64,000 nucleotides of DNA from GCA-2731375 sp964631725 (GTDB taxonomy: Bacteria; Pseudomonadota; Alphaproteobacteria; GCA-2731375). The position numbers and the translations under genes are program-made. The DNA lies in NCBI GenBank assembly GCA_964631725.1, contig CAZVYX010000006.1, positions 1-64,000 on the forward strand, given 5' to 3'. Of the stretch, positions 37,484 to 46,139 are shown in pieces. The notes below the pieces were generated by a model. It was not told where the DNA came from and ran no database searches. It saw only the letters and a list, made by a program, of their open reading frames with translations. Within the stretch, counting starts at the first letter, position 1. The number at the start of each line of letters is the position of its first letter.

Positions 37484-39601
37484 ATGTTTGATATTCATCG
37501 CAAGGAATTGATGTGGGGCGGGCGCAAGCTGGTCCTGGAGACCGGTCATATCGCGCGCCAATCCGATGGCGCGGTTATGGTCACCTATGACGAGACCTCG
37601 GTGCTGTGCACCGCCGTCGCCGCGCGCGAGCCGCGCCAGGGCATCGATTTCTTCCCCCTGACCGTCCACTATGTGGAAAAGACCTACGCCGCCGGTAAGA
37701 TTCCAGGCGGCTTTTTCAAGCGTGAAGGCCGCCCCTCTGAGAAAGAGACGCTGACCTCGCGCCTGATCGACCGGCCGATCCGGCCCCTGTTCGTGGACGG
37801 TTTCCGCAACGAGACCCAGATCATCTGCACCACCATGAGCCATGATCTGGAAAACGACCCCGACATCGCCGCCCTGGTTGGCACTTCCGCCGCCCTGACG
37901 ATTTCCGGCATACCCTTCATGGGCCCGATCAGCGCGGCCCGGGTCGGTTACATCAATGGCGAATATGTCCTGAACCCGCGCATCGACGAGTTGGAAGAGA
38001 GCGATCTGGACATGGTCGTGGCCGGCACGGCGGACGCCGTGATGATGGTGGAATCGGAAGCCAACCAGCTATCCGAGGAAATCATGCTGGGCGCCGTGAT
38101 GTTCGCCCATGCCGAGATGCAGCCGGTGATCCAGGCGATTATTGAGCTGGCTGAACTCGCCGCCAAGGAACCTTGGGATCTGGCTCCGCCGGAGGATCAT
38201 TCCGCGATCCAGGCCCGGGTCGCCGAGACCATCGAAGCTGATTTGCGCGCCGCCTATGCCGAGCCGGTGAAGCAGACCCGCACCAACATGCTGTCGGAAG
38301 CCAAGGGCAAGGCCTATGAAACCCTGGCCGAGGATCCGGATGCGGGCGCCATTGGCGATGCCGTCAAGAAGCTGGAAAAGAATATTGTTCGCGGCCAGAT
38401 TCTCGACACCGGCAACCGCATCGACGGTCGTGACACCCGCACCGTGCGGCAGATCGAAAGCCAGGTCGGCGTGCTGCCCCGGACCCACGGCGCGGCTCTG
38501 TTCACCCGCGGCGAGACCCAGGCTATTGTGGTAACCACCCTGGGCACCGGCGATGACGAGCAGATCATGGACGCCCTGGCCGGTTCCTACCGCCAGCACT
38601 TCATGCTGCACTATAACTTCCCGCCATATTCCGTGGGCGAGGCGGGCCGCTTCGGCTTCACCGGCCGGCGCGAAATCGGCCACGGCAAGCTGGCCTGGCG
38701 GGCCATGCATGCGGTGATGCCCTCCAAGGAGGAATTCCCCTACACGATCCGTATCGTTTCCGAGATTACGGAATCCAACGGCTCCTCCTCCATGGCCTCG
38801 GTCTGCGGTTCCTCGCTGTCGTTGATGGACGCGGGCGTGCCCTTGAAGGCCGCCGTGGCGGGTATCGCCATGGGCCTGATCCTGGAAGGCGACAAATACG
38901 CCATCCTGTCCGACATTCTGGGTGACGAGGATCATCTGGGCGACATGGACTTCAAGGTCGCGGGCACGGAAAACGGTGTCACCTCGCTGCAGATGGATAT
39001 CAAGGTGGCGGGCATTACCGAGGCGATCATGCGTGACGCCCTGGCCCAGGCCAACGAAGGCCGGAACCATATTCTGGGCGAGATGAGCAAGGCCATTGGC
39101 GAACATCGCGGCGAGTTGCGCGATACCGCGCCGAAGGTTCATCTGTTGAAGGTGCCGGTCGACAAGATCCGCGAGATCATCGGCACCGGCGGCAAGGTGA
39201 TCCGTCAAATCACCGAGGAAACCGGCGCCAAGATCGATATTTCCGACGATGGTTCCGTCAAGGTATCCTCGCCTGATCAGTCCAGTATCGATCACGCCAC
39301 GACCTGGATCACCGGCATCATCGCCGAGCCGGAGATTGGCGAGATCTACAAGGGCAAGGTCGTCAAGGTCGTTGATTTCGGCGCCTTCGTGAACTTTATC
39401 GGCAACCGGGACGGCCTGTGCCATATCTCGGAACTGGCGCCGCATCGGGTCAAGACCGTGAACGACATCGTCAACGAAGGCGATGAAGTGTTCGTCAAAT
39501 GCCTGGCTATCGACGACCGCGGCAAGGTTCGCCTGTCGATGAAAATGGTCGATCAGGAAAGCGGTAAGGAAAAGGTCGAGGAAGAAGCCACCGGCGATTG
39601 A
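37484..39601 (+). CDS. pnp: Polyribonucleotide nucleotidyltransferase (PNPase)
   Basis: 705 residues. PNPase degrades RNA 3'-5' by phosphorolysis. Two RNase PH domains (about 10-215 and 310-540) flank a helical domain; a KH domain (IIGTGGKVIRQITEETGA, near 565) and an S1 domain (GEIYKGKVVKVVDFGAFV, near 620) close it. A 220-bp gap separates it from rpsO. After its stop come repeat copy 3 and then a strong terminator. Confidence 0.98.
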   Translation: MFDIHRKELMWGGRKLVLETGHIARQSDGAVMVTYDETSVLCTAVAAREPRQGIDFFPLTVHYVEKTYAAGKIPGGFFKREGRPSEKETLTSRLIDRPIRPLFVDGFRNETQIICTTMSHDLENDPDIAALVGTSAALTISGIPFMGPISAARVGYINGEYVLNPRIDELEESDLDMVVAGTADAVMMVESEANQLSEEIMLGAVMFAHAEMQPVIQAIIELAELAAKEPWDLAPPEDHSAIQARVAETIEADLRAAYAEPVKQTRTNMLSEAKGKAYETLAEDPDAGAIGDAVKKLEKNIVRGQILDTGNRIDGRDTRTVRQIESQVGVLPRTHGAALFTRGETQAIVVTTLGTGDDEQIMDALAGSYRQHFMLHYNFPPYSVGEAGRFGFTGRREIGHGKLAWRAMHAVMPSKEEFPYTIRIVSEITESNGSSSMASVCGSSLSLMDAGVPLKAAVAGIAMGLILEGDKYAILSDILGDEDHLGDMDFKVAGTENGVTSLQMDIKVAGITEAIMRDALAQANEGRNHILGEMSKAIGEHRGELRDTAPKVHLLKVPVDKIREIIGTGGKVIRQITEETGAKIDISDDGSVKVSSPDQSSIDHATTWITGIIAEPEIGEIYKGKVVKVVDFGAFVNFIGNRDGLCHISELAPHRVKTVNDIVNEGDEVFVKCLAIDDRGKVRLSMKMVDQESGKEKVEEEATGD

Positions 39602-39623
39602 TCCGGCGGCTATCGACTAGCCC

Positions 39624-39728
39624 TAGAGCATGTCTCTTCTAGACATGCTCGGACTCTTAAGAGAAAGAGCAATTGAATCAATCACTTGATTCGTGAAAGC
39701 GAATTCAATTAATTGAAAATTGCGCTAG
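39624..39728 (+). repeat. Structured interspersed repeat, copy 3
   Basis: 105 bp, 22 bases after the pnp stop. Terminal hairpin GAGCATGTCT-CTTCT-AGACATGCTC is a perfect 10-bp stem. The palindrome CTCTTAAGAG follows, then GAATCAA/TTGATTC and ATTCGT-GAAA-GCGAAT, a six-pair stem with a GNRA loop. The element ends 8 bases before a terminator. Confidence 0.85.
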
Positions 39729-39736
39729 AAAATATT

Positions 39737-39775
39737 GGCCCCGCGCTCCGTTTCCGGAGGCGGGGCCTTTATTTT
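39737..39775 (+). terminator. Strong intrinsic terminator after pnp
   Basis: GGCCCCGC (39737-39744) pairs with GCGGGGCC (39760-39767), continued after a bulged G by CTCCG/CGGAG around TTTC, and followed by TTTATTTT. It ends the rimP-pnp transcription region and faces the convergent CoA-transferase gene. Confidence 0.85.
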
Positions 39776-39796
39776 GCCGTCGCGGTTGCTGCCGCG

Positions 39797-40999
39797 TCAG
39801 ATCACCCGCTTTTCATGCAGATCGGCAATGGTTGCGTCGTCATAGCCCAGGTCACGCATGATGTCGTCGGTATGCTCGCCCAGGGTCGGGGCGCGCATGC
39901 GGATGTCGGCCGGGGTTTTTGAAAGACGGATATGCAGCTTGCTCATGGGTGCCGGCTTCGGGGTGCCGGGATAGTCCACTTCCTGCAGGAAATCACCTTG
40001 CAGAACCTGCGGGTCCTCCAGGGTATCGGCGGGTTTATAGATATGGCCGCAGGGGATGCGCGCCTCCGCCAGCATGGCGATCGCCTCTTCCCGAGTTCTT
40101 TCGGAACACCATTTCTGCATGCGGGCGGATATCTCAACGCCGTTCTCGCCGCGGGCCAGGTCATCCTTGAATTTGGGATCGTTTAGCCAGTAATCCTCTT
40201 CTCCCATCAGGCGGGCCCAGCGCGAGAACAAGGCCATGCCGACGACTTGCACGATGATCCAGTCATCGCTGCATTTATAGGCATCCATGGGCCCGGCGGT
40301 CTGCCCCCGGTTGCCGGAACCGACCCGGTCGGCCTGGATCATGGCCTGTTCGATCAGGGCGGAATTGTTGAACAGCAATGCCGTGCCCAACAAACTGCCT
40401 TCGACCCGCTGCCCCTCGCCGGTGGCGCGTTTGTGCAGCAGCGCCGATAGGGTGCCGATGGTCGCGGCGGATGCGGTGCCGAAATCGACCCATGGCGTAT
40501 GGGCCTTCATGGGCTCGTCCTCGTAGCCCGATAGATGCATCATGCCCGACATGGCCGCCGCCACGCCGTCGAAGCCAACCCGGTCCTTGTACGGACCCAC
40601 GGAAGTAAAGGCCGACACGGTGGTCAGGATAATATCCTCCTTGATCTCGCGCAGGCTGTCGTAATCCAAGCCCATGGCGGTAAGGGTCTCGGTCGGCAGA
40701 TTGGCGATGACCACGTCCGCGGTGGCGACCAGCTTCTTGACGATCTCCCGCCCTTCCGGCTTCATCGGATTTAAAGTCAGGCCCCGCTTGTTGCGGTTGA
40801 GGTGCAAATAGCTCGAGCCGACGCCCTCCTCGCCGTCCGCGCCTTCGCCCACCGGTGTGGTAAAGCGGTCCTCGCTACCATCAATCTTTTCAATACGAAT
40901 GACATCGGCGCCCAAATCGCCCAGCATCATGCCGCAACAAGGGCCGGCGATATAACGCCCGAAGTCCAATACCCGCACACCGTCCAAAACCTGGCTCAC
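39797..40999 (-). CDS. CaiB/BaiF family (class III) CoA-transferase
   Basis: 400 residues. Class III CoA-transferases move CoA between carboxylic acids through an enzyme-bound mixed anhydride. The N-terminal part shows VRVLDFGRYIAGPCCGMMLGDLGADVIRIE and the nucleotide loop LNRNKRGLTLN; the likely catalytic Asp is in PWVDFGTASA. Substrate is unknown. It is convergent with pnp and stands alone, with ACGGTGAGCCAG-type context upstream showing a GAGG site near 41008. Confidence 0.9.
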   Translation of the reverse strand: MSQVLDGVRVLDFGRYIAGPCCGMMLGDLGADVIRIEKIDGSEDRFTTPVGEGADGEEGVGSSYLHLNRNKRGLTLNPMKPEGREIVKKLVATADVVIANLPTETLTAMGLDYDSLREIKEDIILTTVSAFTSVGPYKDRVGFDGVAAAMSGMMHLSGYEDEPMKAHTPWVDFGTASAATIGTLSALLHKRATGEGQRVEGSLLGTALLFNNSALIEQAMIQADRVGSGNRGQTAGPMDAYKCSDDWIIVQVVGMALFSRWARLMGEEDYWLNDPKFKDDLARGENGVEISARMQKWCSERTREEAIAMLAEARIPCGHIYKPADTLEDPQVLQGDFLQEVDYPGTPKPAPMSKLHIRLSKTPADIRMRAPTLGEHTDDIMRDLGYDDATIADLHEKRVI

Positions 41000-41098
41000 C
41001 GTAATCTCTCCTCAAAAAATATCCGCCCGACCGTAGTCGCGGCATGTCTGGCCATATCATAACGTTGGCCCGGCCCTAACCGCAATCCAGCCGGCCAG

Positions 41099-41467
41099 TT
41101 ATGTGAGTGCTTCGCGCAAGGTCGCCAAGGAAATCGGCTTTTGATAGGTCTCCACCTTCAGGCCCCGCACCTCACCCAGACCGAGCGCCATCTTGCCGTA
41201 GTACGGGTTGTAGCCGCTGACCACCAGGATCCGGGCTTCACAGCCCTGTTCGGCAAGCCACTGCACCAGTTCGATACCTTCAATGTCCGGCATCACCATG
41301 TCCAGGACGATAATATGGGGATCGAATTCGGCATAGGCGTCCTTGAACAGATTCGGGTCCGACAGGGCCGAAACTTCATAACCGACGCCTTCGGCGGTTC
41401 GCTTTACGAAGTCAGCAAAGTCCGGTTCGTCATCAATAACCAGCAACCGTTTAGCGTCTTCCGGCAT
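41099..41467 (-). CDS. Receiver-only response regulator
   Basis: 122 residues with a single CheY-like domain. The acidic pair is in LLVIDDEPDF, the phosphoacceptor Asp in IIVLDMVMPD and the conserved Lys in TYQKPIS. There is no output domain. The nearest other signalling gene is the membrane cyclase on the other strand, so a shared pathway is possible but not shown. No histidine kinase is in the window. Confidence 0.9.
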   Translation of the reverse strand: MPEDAKRLLVIDDEPDFADFVKRTAEGVGYEVSALSDPNLFKDAYAEFDPHIIVLDMVMPDIEGIELVQWLAEQGCEARILVVSGYNPYYGKMALGLGEVRGLKVETYQKPISLATLREALT

Positions 41468-41861
41468 ATCCCCTCGCGGTGCTATTTCCGGAAAGGCTCA
41501 GCCTAACCACCAACAATGCACACCGTTTCATAGTTCGGTATTCCTAGTTTCAATAAACCGTTATTCGCGCGTATACAGCACCCCCCATGCACAGTCTATT
41601 CGATAGTATCGCTGGGCCGCCATTGACGGTGCCATATTGCAACATGGCGCCCCGACGGCGCGATTGCGCGGGCTCTGGTGACATCGGGATTTGGGGAAGG
41701 TCAGCTTCGACGGCATTACGCTCACTTGGAAACCCCGAACCTGCCATGAAGCCTATAGCAAAAACCCTGTATTCCCAAGGCTCGGACCGCCGGCCGCCGG
41801 CAAGATATCCTTGTACGGCACCTAGACGCGGTCGGAAGACTACGCCACATTGTTATGCGAA
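41468..41861. other. Intergenic region between response regulator and cyclase
   Basis: No convincing gene. GGTGCCAT/ATGGCGCC (about 41628-41652) form an eight-pair stem with one G-U. Both flanking genes diverge from here, so their promoters must lie inside, but I see no clear pair of hexamers. Confidence 0.4.
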
Positions 41862-43700
41862 ATGACCGAGCCGCGGCGAGATATTGCGACGAAAGGCGAG
41901 ACCAGGAGCAATCCGTTCCGCATCCGCTTCGGCATGCGTACTGCCCTGATGGTGGGTTTCGGCGGCCTGGTACTGGCGGCGGCGGCCACCGTATTGTACC
42001 TCGGCATGTGGAGTGCGCGCGAGAACACGGTTTCCCTGACGCGCAAGCTGGCCGAGGCGGTGCTTGATGACGTACAGAACAGCATCGAGCAACGGTTGCG
42101 GCCGGCGGAGGCGGCGGTGGAACATCTTGGCCGCCGCATGGAGCGCGGCGAGATCAGGACGGCGGATCTGTCGCAGGCCTTGTCATCGGCCTTGGCGGGC
42201 ATGCCTCAGGTCGGCGCGTTGCTGTTTCTGGACGCGCAAGGCAGTGGCCTACAGGCCATACGCGAAAAGGATAGCGTTGCCGTAACGATGGAGACGTATT
42301 CCCATGTTGCGGAAATCATGGATCAAATCACATATTCGAAAGGCCAGAACCGGGCCCACTGGGGCGAGGTGTTGCGTCCGCCTGGCGTGGCCTACAGCCT
42401 GTTGAACGTTCGCAGGCCGGTAAGACGGGGCGGTGAGTTCGTCGGGGTGCTGGTTGCCTCGGTCAGTATTTCGGAACTTTCAACCCTGTTGGCGGAAACC
42501 TCTCTGGCGATCGATGGCGAGATCTTCGTGCTGTACGACCAGCGCTTCGTTCTGGCCCATCGCCGCCTGGCCAAGGGTTTCAAGGATGCCTCGCCGGAAC
42601 GGCCCCTGCCGGCGGTGGAGAGTTTTGGCGATCCGGTGCTGCTGGCCTATCTGCATCCTGAATTGGGACCGGATTATGGCGGCAGGATGTCCCGCGACAT
42701 GGGCATTCAAATTGTCGGCACCACGGATGGCGAAGCTTTTCCCCTGATCGCGCGGCGGCTGAACTGGTTCGGCGAGGCGCCGTGGGAGATCGGTGTTTAT
42801 TTCCGCAACGAAGACGTGGAGGCCGAATTCAAGCGCGTCATCCGGGCCAGTATCGCCAGCCTCGTGGCCTTATTGCTGTCGCTGTTGCTGGCCTTTGTCC
42901 TGGCCAAGCATATCAGCCAGCCCCTGAAGGATCTGGACCGCGCCGCCCGGCGTATCCGGGATCTGTCGTTGCGGGATATTCCCACCCTGCCGGCCAGCCG
43001 GATCAAGGAAATGAACGACGCGGGCCAGGCCTTCAACGCCATGATCACGTCCCTGCGCTGGTTCGAAACCTATGTCCCGCGCAGCCTTGTCCGCCAGCTC
43101 ATGGGCCAGGGCGAAGGCACCTTCGAGCGCTCGGTCCAACGCGATGTCACGGTGATGTTCACCGATATCGTTGGCTTTACGCCCGCGTCGGAACAAATGA
43201 GCGTGGAGGAAACGGCCGCCTGGTTGAATGATCATTTCGCCGAGGTCGGTGCCTGTATCGAGGCCGAGGGCGGCACCATCGATAAATACATCGGCGATGC
43301 AGTGATGGCGTTTTGGGGCGCGCCGGAGGAACAATCCGATCACGCAGCCCGCGCCTGCCGCGCCGCATTGGCCATCCGCGCGGCGGTCGAGGCAAGCAAC
43401 AAGGCCAATGAAGCGAATGGCAAGGCGCCATTGCATTTGCGCATCGGTGTGCATTCCGGACCCGTCATTGTCGGCAATATCGGCGCGCCGCAGCGCATGA
43501 ACTACACCATCGTGGGCGACAGCGTGAACATCAGCCATCGCCTTGAAGAGCTGGGCCGCGGCCTGCCCGATCCGGACTCCGCCGTGACCATCATCATCTC
43601 CCAGGCGACCCGTGACGCCGCTAATATTGAAGAGGCTGTCGATTTGGGGCCGCAGCGGATCAGGGGACGCCGCGAGGCCTTGACGGTTTATCGATTCTGA
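41862..43700 (+). CDS. Membrane class III adenylate/guanylate cyclase with extracytoplasmic sensor and HAMP
   Basis: 612 residues. TM1 lies at about 24-46, a Cache-like sensor domain at about 50-315, TM2 at about 325-350, HAMP at about 350-400 and the catalytic domain at about 425-612. Metal-binding Asp residues appear in VTVMFTDIVGFTP and GGTIDKYIGDAVMAFWGAP; the Lys of IDKYIGD and Thr of MNYTIVGD are the substrate-selecting pair typical of bacterial adenylate cyclases. HLRIGVHSGPVIVGNIG supplies the rest of the active site. The ATG at 41862 lacks a good ribosome site; a TTG at 41850 is possible. It ends with a 13-base overlap against the convergent exporter gene. Confidence 0.9.
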   Translation: MTEPRRDIATKGETRSNPFRIRFGMRTALMVGFGGLVLAAAATVLYLGMWSARENTVSLTRKLAEAVLDDVQNSIEQRLRPAEAAVEHLGRRMERGEIRTADLSQALSSALAGMPQVGALLFLDAQGSGLQAIREKDSVAVTMETYSHVAEIMDQITYSKGQNRAHWGEVLRPPGVAYSLLNVRRPVRRGGEFVGVLVASVSISELSTLLAETSLAIDGEIFVLYDQRFVLAHRRLAKGFKDASPERPLPAVESFGDPVLLAYLHPELGPDYGGRMSRDMGIQIVGTTDGEAFPLIARRLNWFGEAPWEIGVYFRNEDVEAEFKRVIRASIASLVALLLSLLLAFVLAKHISQPLKDLDRAARRIRDLSLRDIPTLPASRIKEMNDAGQAFNAMITSLRWFETYVPRSLVRQLMGQGEGTFERSVQRDVTVMFTDIVGFTPASEQMSVEETAAWLNDHFAEVGACIEAEGGTIDKYIGDAVMAFWGAPEEQSDHAARACRAALAIRAAVEASNKANEANGKAPLHLRIGVHSGPVIVGNIGAPQRMNYTIVGDSVNISHRLEELGRGLPDPDSAVTIIISQATRDAANIEEAVDLGPQRIRGRREALTVYRF

Positions 43701-45241
43701 GAACTTTCCACCGGCTGAAGATCCGCTCCCGCTGGTTCTCTGGCTGGTTTTGCGGCCGGTCTTGCGGCCGGTTTTGGCGCCGGTAGGGGCGGCGGCTCCG
43801 CCTTCTTCATCCGCACCATCATGATCAGGGGCAGCGCCGCCAGGGCGGTCAGGGTATAGAAATAGAAGGCGTTGATGTAACCGATCATCAGACCCTGGCG
43901 CTGCACCTCGCCACTGATATGGGCCAGATTCGCCAACGACTCCATGTTCCAGGCGCCCGCGACGGAAGGAAATTGCCAGGCCTTGGCGTAGGGCGAGACG
44001 GCTTCGGCCAGATGGCCATAGTTGATCTTGGCGCTATGCAGAACCAGGGCGACACTGATCGAAATATGCACCGAGGAGCCGATATTGCGCAGCAGATGAA
44101 AGATCGAGGAGCCTTCGGGGAACAGCCGTTGCGGCAGGGTGTTGAAGGTCACCAGGGTCAGGGGCACCCATAGAAAACCGGTGCCCAGGCCCTGAATAAC
44201 GCTGGCCCAGGCCACATCCCAGGTGGTTACGTTGATGTCAAACTGCGCCATCATCCAGCCCGAGATGCCTTGCAGCGCGAAACCGCTGATCAACCAGATA
44301 CGCGGATCGTACTTGTTGCCGAAGAACAAGATACAGAATCCCAGCAAGGTGCCGGCTCCGCGCGCGCCCAACAACAGGCCGATTATGCTGTCGGGATAGC
44401 CGCGCAGGTTCTGCAACAGGCCCGGCAACAGGGTCATGGGCGTAAAGTTCAACAGCCCGAACACCAGGGTCAGGGTCATGCCAAGCACGAAGTTGCGATC
44501 CAGGAAAAGGCGCGGGTTCAAGAACGGCTTGTCGGCGGTGAAGGTGTGGACGACAAAGATATAGAAACACAGCGCGGCAAGGCTGATTTCCAGCACGATT
44601 TCGGTCGATTCCAGCCAGCTATTACGCTCGCCGCGGTCGAGCATCAATTGGAAACAGGCGATGGCGACGGACAGGGCGATGAAGCCGGTCCAATCCAGCC
44701 GGATGCGGGCCCCGCGCACGCCCTCGGCGACAAAGGCCCAACAACCCAATAACGACGCCATGCCGACCGGGACGATCATGAAAAAGACCCAGCGCCAGCT
44801 GTATTCCTCGCTCAAATAGCCGCCGATGGTCGGCGCGATCAACGGCCCCAGCACCACCCCCATGCCGAAAATGGATGTCGCCGTGCCGTGTTTGCTTTGC
44901 GGATATGAGGCCAGCACGATGGCTTGCGACAAGGGCGCCAGGGGCGCGCCGCACAGGCCCTGAATGACGCGGAAAAACACCAGCATTTCCAACGAGTTCG
45001 ACAGGCCGCAGAACAAGGTAGCCAGGGTGAAGAAGGCGACGCAGCTCAACAGCACCCGGCGCTGGCCGTATCGCGCGGTCAACCAGCCCGTCATCGGCGT
45101 GGCCACGGCCGTGGCGACGATGTTGAAGGTCACCACCAGGGCAATCTGGTCCTGTGTCGCCGACAGGGCGCCCTGCATTTGTGGCAGGGAGACATTGGCG
45201 ATGGTGATCGTCAGCGCATAGAGCGCCACGGTGGAGGTCAA
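43688..45241 (-). CDS. MFS drug-exporter, DHA2 (EmrB/QacA) family, 14 TM
   Basis: 517 residues from the first canonical start (TTG at 45239-45241). Fourteen hydrophobic segments; MFS motifs GWLTARYGQRRVLL after TM2 and RVIQGLCGAPLAPLSQAIV in TM4, and the antiporter-type GPLIAPTIGGYLSEEYSWRW in TM5. The C-terminal tail is Pro/Ala-rich (PAPKPAARPAAKPAREP). The coding frame clearly continues upstream to the stop at 45317-45319 and encodes ISPLRRGIILF, the expected start of TM1, so the true start is probably non-canonical (CTG at 45305-45307, or ATT). A HAD gene lies just upstream on the same strand. Confidence 0.88.
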   Translation of the reverse strand: MTSTVALYALTITIANVSLPQMQGALSATQDQIALVVTFNIVATAVATPMTGWLTARYGQRRVLLSCVAFFTLATLFCGLSNSLEMLVFFRVIQGLCGAPLAPLSQAIVLASYPQSKHGTATSIFGMGVVLGPLIAPTIGGYLSEEYSWRWVFFMIVPVGMASLLGCWAFVAEGVRGARIRLDWTGFIALSVAIACFQLMLDRGERNSWLESTEIVLEISLAALCFYIFVVHTFTADKPFLNPRLFLDRNFVLGMTLTLVFGLLNFTPMTLLPGLLQNLRGYPDSIIGLLLGARGAGTLLGFCILFFGNKYDPRIWLISGFALQGISGWMMAQFDINVTTWDVAWASVIQGLGTGFLWVPLTLVTFNTLPQRLFPEGSSIFHLLRNIGSSVHISISVALVLHSAKINYGHLAEAVSPYAKAWQFPSVAGAWNMESLANLAHISGEVQRQGLMIGYINAFYFYTLTALAALPLIMMVRMKKAEPPPLPAPKPAARPAAKPAREPAGADLQPVESSQNR

Positions 45242-45325
45242 GGTGAAGAGAATGATACCGCGCCGCAGCGGGGAAATCGCATCACCTTGAAGCTGGGAAT
45301 TGTTCAGCGGATGGGCCTAACGAGG

Positions 45326-46030
45326 TTAGCAGCCGAGCTGGCTGGCGAGATCAAGAAAGTCGTCGGCAACATAGTCGTATTCGTTTTCCGGCTCCATATC
45401 GAAATCCTGGCCGGGCCCGTACTCCGTCGGCCGGCGAATGAAGGCGGTGCCCAGGCCACAACCCGACGCCGCCACCAGATCGGCGTTATGGGCCGCGACC
45501 ATGAGACATTCACCCGGTTCCAGGCCAAGGAACCCGGCGGTTTTCAAATAGGCTTCCGGCTGTGGCTTGTAGTGTCCGGCAACCTCCGCGCCGAGAACCG
45601 CGTCCCAGGGCAGGCCCGCATGCTTGGCCATATTGACGATCAGCGCGACATTGCCGTTGGACAGGGTGGCCAGAATATGGCCGCGCTTCAGCCGTGTCAG
45701 TCCGGCGACACTGTCGGGCCAGGGGTTCAGGCGGTGCCAGACCCTGTTCCAGTGATCGATTTCCTGTTCCGTGAGCCCGGAAATTGCAAACTCATCCAGC
45801 AACTCCAAAAGGTTGGCGTGATGCAGATCGTCCAGTTTGACCCAGCCGCTCTGCCCCTGCCGCACGCGCTGCATGGCCGGCTGATACTTGGCCCGCCAGC
45901 CATCCGCGAAGGCGGCCCAATCCCTGTCCAAACCATGGGTGCGGCCCCAGGCCTCGGCCTCGGCAATTATACTGCCGCGCCAGTCAACCACGGTGCCAAA
46001 TACATCGAACAATAACGCCTTGAATGCCAT
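45326..46030 (-). CDS. Haloacid dehalogenase type II
   Basis: 234 residues. L-2-haloacid dehalogenases of the HAD superfamily remove halide from 2-haloalkanoic acids. Motif I is LLFDVFGTVVDWRG (nucleophile Asp), motif II TLSNGN, motif III Lys in HYKPQPEAY and motif IV MVAAHNADL, where Asp is replaced by Asn/Asp as in this subfamily. It could instead act on a non-halogenated phosphate ester. It lies 85 bases upstream of the exporter coding sequence and may be co-transcribed with it. Confidence 0.85.
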   Translation of the reverse strand: MAFKALLFDVFGTVVDWRGSIIAEAEAWGRTHGLDRDWAAFADGWRAKYQPAMQRVRQGQSGWVKLDDLHHANLLELLDEFAISGLTEQEIDHWNRVWHRLNPWPDSVAGLTRLKRGHILATLSNGNVALIVNMAKHAGLPWDAVLGAEVAGHYKPQPEAYLKTAGFLGLEPGECLMVAAHNADLVAASGCGLGTAFIRRPTEYGPGQDFDMEPENEYDYVADDFLDLASQLGC

Positions 46031-46139
46031 GCGATCCCGCCTAACCGTTGAACCCTAATATTGAACGGCCCGCACAATATCACATTCGGCTGGACTGCCC
46101 GAATTTCTCCGGACCCTGGAAGCAGCCGGGCAAAAAGCG

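Noticed and set aside
41550..41747. 65-codon frame in the response regulator-cyclase gap
   Set aside because: No start signal and no similarity; the region looks non-coding.
44924..46015. 363-codon open frame on the plus strand
   Set aside because: Antisense to the exporter and HAD genes, which carry clear motifs.
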